In this document: in pieces, positions 6,510 through 10,066 of the stretch | Numbering within the stretch: the stretch's first letter is position 1 | Layout of the letters: each line of letters opens with the position of its first letter | Assembly: GCA_958451915.1 (NCBI GenBank) | Contig: CAUDRX010000077.1 | Coordinates: 1 to 10,066 of the forward strand | Reading direction: 5' to 3' | Length of the DNA stretch: 10,066 nt | Source of the DNA: an uncultured Peptococcaceae bacterium | GTDB taxonomy: Bacteria; Bacillota; Peptococcia; Peptococcales; Peptococcaceae | Program-made: the position numbers and the translations under genes | Notes under the pieces: generated by a model | Databases searched by the model: none | Seen by the model: only the letters and a program-made list of their open reading frames with translations | What the model was told of the DNA's origin: nothing

Positions 6510-6596
6510 ATGATAGAAAATCATTATGGGACTAGACAGATATTTTGTTGTTTTCGTCTGAAGATTCCCGACACTATAGCAAAATTGATCCAATAG
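6510..6596 (+). CDS. Possible 28-residue small reading frame in the divergent region
   Basis: ATG at 6510 is preceded by AGGAG (6499-6503) with 6-nt spacing and runs 28 codons to TAG at 6594-6596. The peptide is MIENHYGTRQIFCCF followed by a basic and hydrophobic end, with adjacent cysteines C13 and C14. It lies upstream of the mapped oxidoreductase promoter, so it would need its own promoter, and I see no good one. The start codon is inside a 6-bp inverted repeat. It could be a chance frame; only the ribosome binding site favours it. Confidence 0.2.
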   Translation: MIENHYGTRQIFCCFRLKIPDTIAKLIQ

Positions 6597-6644
6597 CATC
6601 CAAACTAAAGTGATAGATAATTCACTCTTTCTTTTAGGAAATTA

Positions 6645-6672
6645 TTGACTTTTTTGAGAAGAGGCGTATGAT
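6645..6672 (+). promoter_or_regulatory. Promoter of the disulfide oxidoreductase-rhodanese gene
   Basis: TTGACT (6645-6650) and TATGAT (6667-6672) are each a 5/6 match to the sigma-70/SigA consensus with a 16-nt spacer. Transcription would begin near 6679. The ribosome binding site AGGAGGAG (6697-6704) follows and ends 4 nt before the ATG at 6709. Confidence 0.7.
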
Positions 6673-6708
6673 AAAAGTATAAGTCTATCTTTACTTAGGA
6701 GGAGAATT

Positions 6709-8406
6709 ATGAGCGAACTGAATGTTGTAGTAATTGGCGGCGTTTCCTGCGGCCCAAAATCGGCAGCCAGACTGAAAAGACTGATGCCCGAAGCTAAGGT
6801 GACACTGGTAGAACGTGGCGATTACATCTCCTATGGCGGTTGTGGTCTTCCATACTACATTGGCTCCATCGTTAAAGAATTGAATGATTTGATGACGACT
6901 TCTTGGGATGCTGTTCGTACGCCGGAATTTATGAAGGCGACCAAAGATATCGATACCTTGCTTGGTTGGGAAGCAACCAAGATTGATCGTGCGAACAAGG
7001 TGGTAGAAGTTAAGGATGTTAAGACCGGCGAAGAAAAGAAACTTCCTTACGATAAGGTTGTTATCGCTACTGGTTCCAGCAATTCTAAGCCACCAATCGT
7101 CAATATTGATGCCAAGGGTGTTTTCGGTGTAAAAACACCTGTTGACGGGGTTGAAATCCAGCAGTACCTCAAAGGTGGTGTAGGCGCAGCCGTTGTTATC
7201 GGTGCCGGTCTGATCGGTATGGAAACGGCCGAAAACTTTGCAAACTGGGGGATTGACGTTACCGTTATTGAAATGATGGATCAGATCTTCCCTAAGATGA
7301 TTGACAAAGATATGTCTATCGTCGTTCAGGATTATCTTGAAAAAGAAGACATGAACTTCATGCTTTCCACTGCAGTAAAAGAGATTAAGATTGATGACGA
7401 AGGTAAAGTTTGCGGGGTCATCACTGATAAGGGTGAGCTTGATTGTGATCTTGTGCTTGTTGCGGCCGGTGTTCGCCCTGAGATCTCTCTGGCGAAAGAT
7501 GCGGGTCTTGATTGCGACCGTACCATTATCGTTAATGAGTACATGCAGACTTCTGATCCGGATATCTACGCTGGTGGTGACTGCGTATCTGTCACCCATC
7601 GCATTTCAGGTGAAAAGATCTACGGACCAATGGGTTCTACAGCTAATAAACATGGTCGCATCATTGGCACCAACATTGCAAAAGGTAATGTCCAGACTTT
7701 CCCAGGCGTACTTGGAACTTCTATCTGCAAACTCTTTGACTGGTCTATTGGTAAAGTTGGTCTGACTGAAGCAGATGCCATCCGTCTGGGCTATGATGTT
7801 GTAACTTGCGTCGTTCCTGGTCCGGATATCACTCACTTCATCCCTGGTAAGAAGCTGATCATGGTCAAGACTGTTGCTGATAGAAAGACCGCCCGTATCC
7901 TTGGTGTTCAGATCGTTGGCCCTGGCACTGTAGATAAGCGTATTGATACTATGGCGGGTGCACTTTCTGCTAACCCTCAGCTGACGGCATACGATATGGC
8001 TAACATGGATCTGGCTTATGCACCACCATTCTCTTCTGCTGTAGATAATCTTTTAGTAAATGCTAATGTTATCCAGAATGAGATTGAAGGTCGTGCACAT
8101 TCTTACAATTTCTTCGAAGCACTCGAAAAACTACAGGACGATGACGTCGTATTTGTTGATCTTCGTGTTGACGACGAAGTAAAGGCAATGCCTTTCGATA
8201 CGCCAAATTATCACCATATCCCAATTGAAGAATTGCGTGCTCGCGTTGATGAGCTGCCACGCGATAAAGAGATTGTTGTGTTCTGCATTCTCTCGACCCG
8301 TGGCTTTGAAGGGCAGTTGATTCTTGAACAGAATGGTTTTGAAAACGTCCACTTTATCAAGGGTGGCATCATGTTCTGGCCTTTCAAGAAATATCTCAAT
8401 AAGTAA
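6709..8406 (+). CDS. FAD/NAD(P)-dependent disulfide oxidoreductase with C-terminal rhodanese domain (CoA-disulfide reductase group)
   Basis: The 565-residue cytoplasmic flavoprotein has the order FAD domain, NAD(P) domain, dimerisation domain, rhodanese domain. The FAD-binding start is VVVIGGVSCGPKSAARLKR (6-24); C14 replaces the glycine usual in GGVAGG. C45 in SYGGCGLPYYIG is the single redox cysteine expected of CoA-disulfide reductases and NADH oxidases that use one cysteine rather than a CxxxxC pair. VVIGAGLIGME (162-172) binds the nicotinamide dinucleotide, and DIYAGGDCVSV (285-295) is the second FAD motif. LAYAPPFSSAVD (435-446) closes the dimer domain. The rhodanese part (about 465-565) has VFVDLR (481-486) and an active loop C526-I-L-S-T-R531, keeping Cys and Arg but lacking the usual glycine. 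Relatives reduce CoA disulfide, CoA persulfide or polysulfide with NAD(P)H; the exact substrate cannot be told. It is a single-gene unit with promoter and terminator, divergent from the DsrMK-like operon. Confidence 0.92.
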   Translation: MSELNVVVIGGVSCGPKSAARLKRLMPEAKVTLVERGDYISYGGCGLPYYIGSIVKELNDLMTTSWDAVRTPEFMKATKDIDTLLGWEATKIDRANKVVEVKDVKTGEEKKLPYDKVVIATGSSNSKPPIVNIDAKGVFGVKTPVDGVEIQQYLKGGVGAAVVIGAGLIGMETAENFANWGIDVTVIEMMDQIFPKMIDKDMSIVVQDYLEKEDMNFMLSTAVKEIKIDDEGKVCGVITDKGELDCDLVLVAAGVRPEISLAKDAGLDCDRTIIVNEYMQTSDPDIYAGGDCVSVTHRISGEKIYGPMGSTANKHGRIIGTNIAKGNVQTFPGVLGTSICKLFDWSIGKVGLTEADAIRLGYDVVTCVVPGPDITHFIPGKKLIMVKTVADRKTARILGVQIVGPGTVDKRIDTMAGALSANPQLTAYDMANMDLAYAPPFSSAVDNLLVNANVIQNEIEGRAHSYNFFEALEKLQDDDVVFVDLRVDDEVKAMPFDTPNYHHIPIEELRARVDELPRDKEIVVFCILSTRGFEGQLILEQNGFENVHFIKGGIMFWPFKKYLNK

Positions 8407-8417
8407 GTATCATATAT

Positions 8418-8455
8418 CCGCCTCGGATCTTCCGGTGATCCGAGGCGGCTTTTTT
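8418..8455 (+). terminator. Rho-independent terminator after the oxidoreductase gene
   Basis: CCGCCTCGGATC (8418-8429) pairs perfectly with GATCCGAGGCGG (8437-8448) around a 7-nt loop, followed by CTTTTTT to 8455. It separates the oxidoreductase from thiI. Confidence 0.95.
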
Positions 8456-8465
8456 GTTTCTGCTC

Positions 8466-8494
8466 TTGCGAGATGCTGGTTGTTAGTATAAAAT
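8466..8494 (+). promoter_or_regulatory. Candidate promoter of thiI
   Basis: TTGCGA (8466-8471, 4/6) and TAAAAT (8489-8494, 5/6) are 17 nt apart and lie between the preceding terminator and the thiI ribosome binding site (AGAGGAGG, 8521-8528, 6 nt before the ATG). Spacing is ideal but the -35 is only fair. Confidence 0.4.
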
Positions 8495-8534
8495 CAGTTG
8501 TATTGTTAAATACGATGCATAGAGGAGGCACTTT

Positions 8535-9767
8535 ATGTACAATCAAATTTTGATTCGTTATGGTGAATTATCATTAAAAGGGAAGAATCAGAAACAGTTT
8601 TTGAAAACATTAGTTAAAAATATCCGGCATCAGATTAAGATTGATACGGGCATTTCATGCGAAGTAAATGATATTCGTGGTCGCGTGGTGATTCCGTTAG
8701 AAGCTGGACAAGACCCATCTGTCTTTTATCCGAGCTTAGATCGCGTTTATGGGATCTCGTCATATAGTCCGGTAGTTTCTTGTGAGCTATCTGAAGAAGC
8801 GATCATTACTACTGCAGTGAAAGAGATGCAGCAAGTTGCGATCAGTGGACTGCGTTTTCGAGTTACAGTTAAACGCGCAAACAAACGTTTTCCGATTCGT
8901 TCGATGGATATGCAATTAAAGATCGCCGAAAGAATCCTTGCAGAAATCCCTGTCCTGACAGGTGACCTTGAAAACTATGACCTGGAGTTAAACGTAGATA
9001 TTCGCTTCGATAAAAGTTATATTTACGTTCAAAAATATAAAGGTCTTGGCGGCTTGCCGTTAGGTACTGGCGGACGGGCAGTAGCGCTGCTCTCAGGTGG
9101 GATTGACAGTCCGGTGGCCATGTGGTCCATTATGCGACGTGGGGTTGTTGTTGAAGCGATCCATTTTCATTCGTATCCATACACCTCTCAACAGGCTGAG
9201 GAGAAAGTCCTCTCGCTTGCTGAGAAGGTCGCAAGGTATGGCGGTCATGTGATTGTCCATTTGGTGCCATTTACGCGCATTCAAGAAGCTATCGGCATGA
9301 ATTGTCAGGATAATCTTCGTATCACTTTGATGCGTCGTATCATGCTGCGTATTGCGGAGCGTATCGCTGAGATTCGCAATGCGAAGGCGATTGTTACTGG
9401 TGATGATCTGGGACAGGTGGCAAGCCAGACCATAGAGAGCATCTATGCGATCAATCAGGTTACAACTATGCCGATCTTACGTCCGCTCATCGCGTATGAC
9501 AAATTAGACATTATGGATATTGCGCAGAAGATTGATACCTATGATATTTCAATCTTACCATATGAAGATTGCTGTACCGTATTCGTGCCAAAAGAGCCAA
9601 AAACCAAGCCACGTGTTGAAGAATGCCAGCATAACGAAGCGTTGATCCCTGATCTTGATACAATGATCTGGAATGCTATCAAAAATACAGAGACGGTGGT
9701 CTGCTATAGTGATGGCAGAGAACGTTTGCGCCATCCGTTTGAACTGCCAGAAGGAGGCGAGGCATAG
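8535..9767 (+). CDS. thiI: tRNA 4-thiouridine synthetase / thiamine sulfur carrier sulfurtransferase ThiI
   Basis: ThiI activates U8 of tRNA with ATP and inserts sulfur to make 4-thiouridine; in many bacteria it also supplies sulfur to ThiS for the thiazole of thiamine. The 410-residue length fits the short form. A ferredoxin-like and THUMP RNA-binding part spans about 1-168. The PP-loop ATP site is ALLSGGIDSPVAMW (184-197). GDDLGQVASQT (289-299) is also strongly conserved. DCCTVFVPKEPKTKP (345-359) carries C346/C347, one of which corresponds to the catalytic C344 of the E. coli enzyme. There is no C-terminal rhodanese domain, as in Bacillus-type ThiI, so sulfur must come from another protein. 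The cysteine desulfurase often found upstream in other Firmicutes is not here; a rhodanese-bearing oxidoreductase is upstream but separately transcribed. A 49-residue gene starts on the last base of its stop codon. Confidence 0.97.
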   Translation: MYNQILIRYGELSLKGKNQKQFLKTLVKNIRHQIKIDTGISCEVNDIRGRVVIPLEAGQDPSVFYPSLDRVYGISSYSPVVSCELSEEAIITTAVKEMQQVAISGLRFRVTVKRANKRFPIRSMDMQLKIAERILAEIPVLTGDLENYDLELNVDIRFDKSYIYVQKYKGLGGLPLGTGGRAVALLSGGIDSPVAMWSIMRRGVVVEAIHFHSYPYTSQQAEEKVLSLAEKVARYGGHVIVHLVPFTRIQEAIGMNCQDNLRITLMRRIMLRIAERIAEIRNAKAIVTGDDLGQVASQTIESIYAINQVTTMPILRPLIAYDKLDIMDIAQKIDTYDISILPYEDCCTVFVPKEPKTKPRVEECQHNEALIPDLDTMIWNAIKNTETVVCYSDGRERLRHPFELPEGGEA

Positions 9768-9916
9768 TGGGAAAAAATCTTTATGAGACCCCGCGTGACA
9801 TGAATAAGTGGCACACGCAAAAAGACAGTCACAGTAAGACGCAGACGTCCCACACGGACGACAAAAAAGCGCATCTTGAAGAACTGAAAAAGCGCTTTCA
9901 AAATAAAAAGAAATAA
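9767..9916 (+). CDS. Small basic, hydrophilic protein coupled to thiI, 49 residues
   Basis: GTG at 9767 shares its G with the TAG stop of thiI and is preceded by AAGGAGG (9751-9757) at 9-nt spacing, a typical layout for translational coupling. The product begins MGKNLYETPRDMNKWH and ends in a lysine-rich helix-like tail (KKAHLEELKKRFQNKKK, 33-49). It is hydrophilic, rich in Lys, His, Thr and Asp, without cysteine, membrane segment or recognisable domain; the middle (about 17-32) looks disordered. The terminator starts 12 nt after its stop codon, so it closes the thiI operon. Function is unknown. RNA or tRNA binding to assist ThiI is conceivable from its charge and position, but that is guesswork. 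Confidence 0.7.
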   Translation: MGKNLYETPRDMNKWHTQKDSHSKTQTSHTDDKKAHLEELKKRFQNKKK

Positions 9917-9928
9917 ACCAGGCGATGA

Positions 9929-9979
9929 GGCCACCAACGCATTCCGTTTTGTAGGGATGCGTTGGTGGCCTTATTTTTT
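9929..9979 (+). terminator. Rho-independent terminator of the thiI operon
   Basis: A 17-bp stem with one G-U pair, left arm 9929-9945 (starting GGCCACCAACGCAT) and right arm 9954-9970 (ending ATGCGTTGGTGGCC), encloses an 8-nt loop. TTATTTTTT (9971-9979) follows. Confidence 0.94.
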
Positions 9980-10021
9980 ATCCATAGGCACTGTCTATAA
10001 GACCATAAAGATAATGAATAT

Positions 10022-10050
10022 TTTTCAAATCGATTAAGTGAATTTATACT
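10022..10050 (+). promoter_or_regulatory. Weak candidate promoter pointing out of the window
   Basis: TTTTCA (10022-10027, 4/6) and TATACT (10045-10050, 5/6) are 17 nt apart. No start codon with a ribosome binding site follows before the window ends, so it cannot be tied to a gene. The rest of 9980-10066 shows nothing I can support. Confidence 0.25.
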
Positions 10051-10066
10051 AAGCACGTACCAGTTG

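Larger units (their letters stand above)
6367..6708. other. Divergent control region between the DsrMK-like operon and the oxidoreductase gene
   Basis: This 342-bp A/T-rich region has no large gene. It holds a good promoter for the rightward oxidoreductase gene (6645-6672), a possible 28-codon reading frame (6510-6596) and three symmetry or repeat signals: AATGAT-5-ATCATT (6509-6525), AGTGA-8-TCACT (6609-6626), and the octamer AATTCACT. The octamer occurs at 6619-6626 on the + strand and at 6473-6466 on the - strand, so it reads the same way towards each flanking gene. I find no convincing -35/-10 pair for the leftward DsrMK-like operon. The best weak candidate on the - strand is TTCACT followed 17 nt later by TAATAA. 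Confidence 0.6.

Noticed and set aside
6691..7599. A 302-codon open frame on the - strand opposite the oxidoreductase gene
   Set aside because: It is antisense to the FAD and NAD domains, has low-complexity composition typical of a shadow frame and runs into the promoter and ribosome binding site of the real gene.
8535..9767. ThiI lacking a rhodanese domain as a possible truncation
   Set aside because: The short form without rhodanese is normal in Gram-positive-type ThiI; the PP-loop and catalytic cysteine region are intact.

Overview
The window looks like chromosomal core or near-core DNA from a low-to-moderate GC, anaerobic Firmicute. My best guess is a Negativicute, but that is inference. 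The grounds are strong AGGAGG-type ribosome binding sites before almost every gene, TTG and GTG starts, a copper-amine-oxidase-N domain on a secreted protein, RNase HII with the Firmicute-type N-terminal extension, a ThiI without a rhodanese domain, and a membrane heme b/iron-sulfur module of the DsrMK/Hdr type. I see no mobile element, CRISPR array, rRNA or tRNA.

Layout, left to right. (i) 1-1802, + strand: the 3' part of a phosphodiester-glycosidase-like exported protein, then a DUF454/YbaN-type membrane protein, closed by a hairpin terminator. (ii) 1837-2586: a lone XRE-type regulator fused to a four-helix membrane domain, with a 9-bp inverted repeat around its leader and a terminator shared with the next gene. 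(iii) 2589-2873, - strand: an unrecognised 94-residue protein, divergent from rnhB and sharing a 105-bp promoter region with it. (iv) 2979-3749: rnhB, closed by a two-way terminator shared with the convergent DsrK-like gene. (v) 6349 down to 3798, - strand: a two-gene operon with a DsrM/NarI-like heme b membrane subunit first and a DsrK/HdrD-like iron-sulfur subunit second. (vi) A 342-bp divergent control region between the ribosome binding site of that operon and the next gene. (vii) 6709-8406: an FAD/NAD(P) disulfide oxidoreductase of the CoA-disulfide reductase group with a C-terminal rhodanese domain, closed by a strong terminator. (viii) 8535-9916: thiI and, starting on the last base of its stop codon, a 49-residue basic small protein, then a 17-bp-stem terminator. 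The last 87 bases hold only a weak candidate promoter pointing out of the window.

The most interesting part is 3798-8406. A membrane thiol/disulfide-type electron-transfer pair (DsrMK-like) is divergent from a soluble disulfide reductase-rhodanese fusion, and no DsrAB, DsrC or DsrJOP gene is visible. Both upstream regions carry the octamer AATTCACT in the same orientation relative to their gene. A working hypothesis is a small sulfur or thiol redox locus that couples NAD(P)H, the membrane quinone pool and a low-molecular-weight thiol or persulfide. ThiI, a sulfur-transfer enzyme, lies next to it but has its own candidate promoter.
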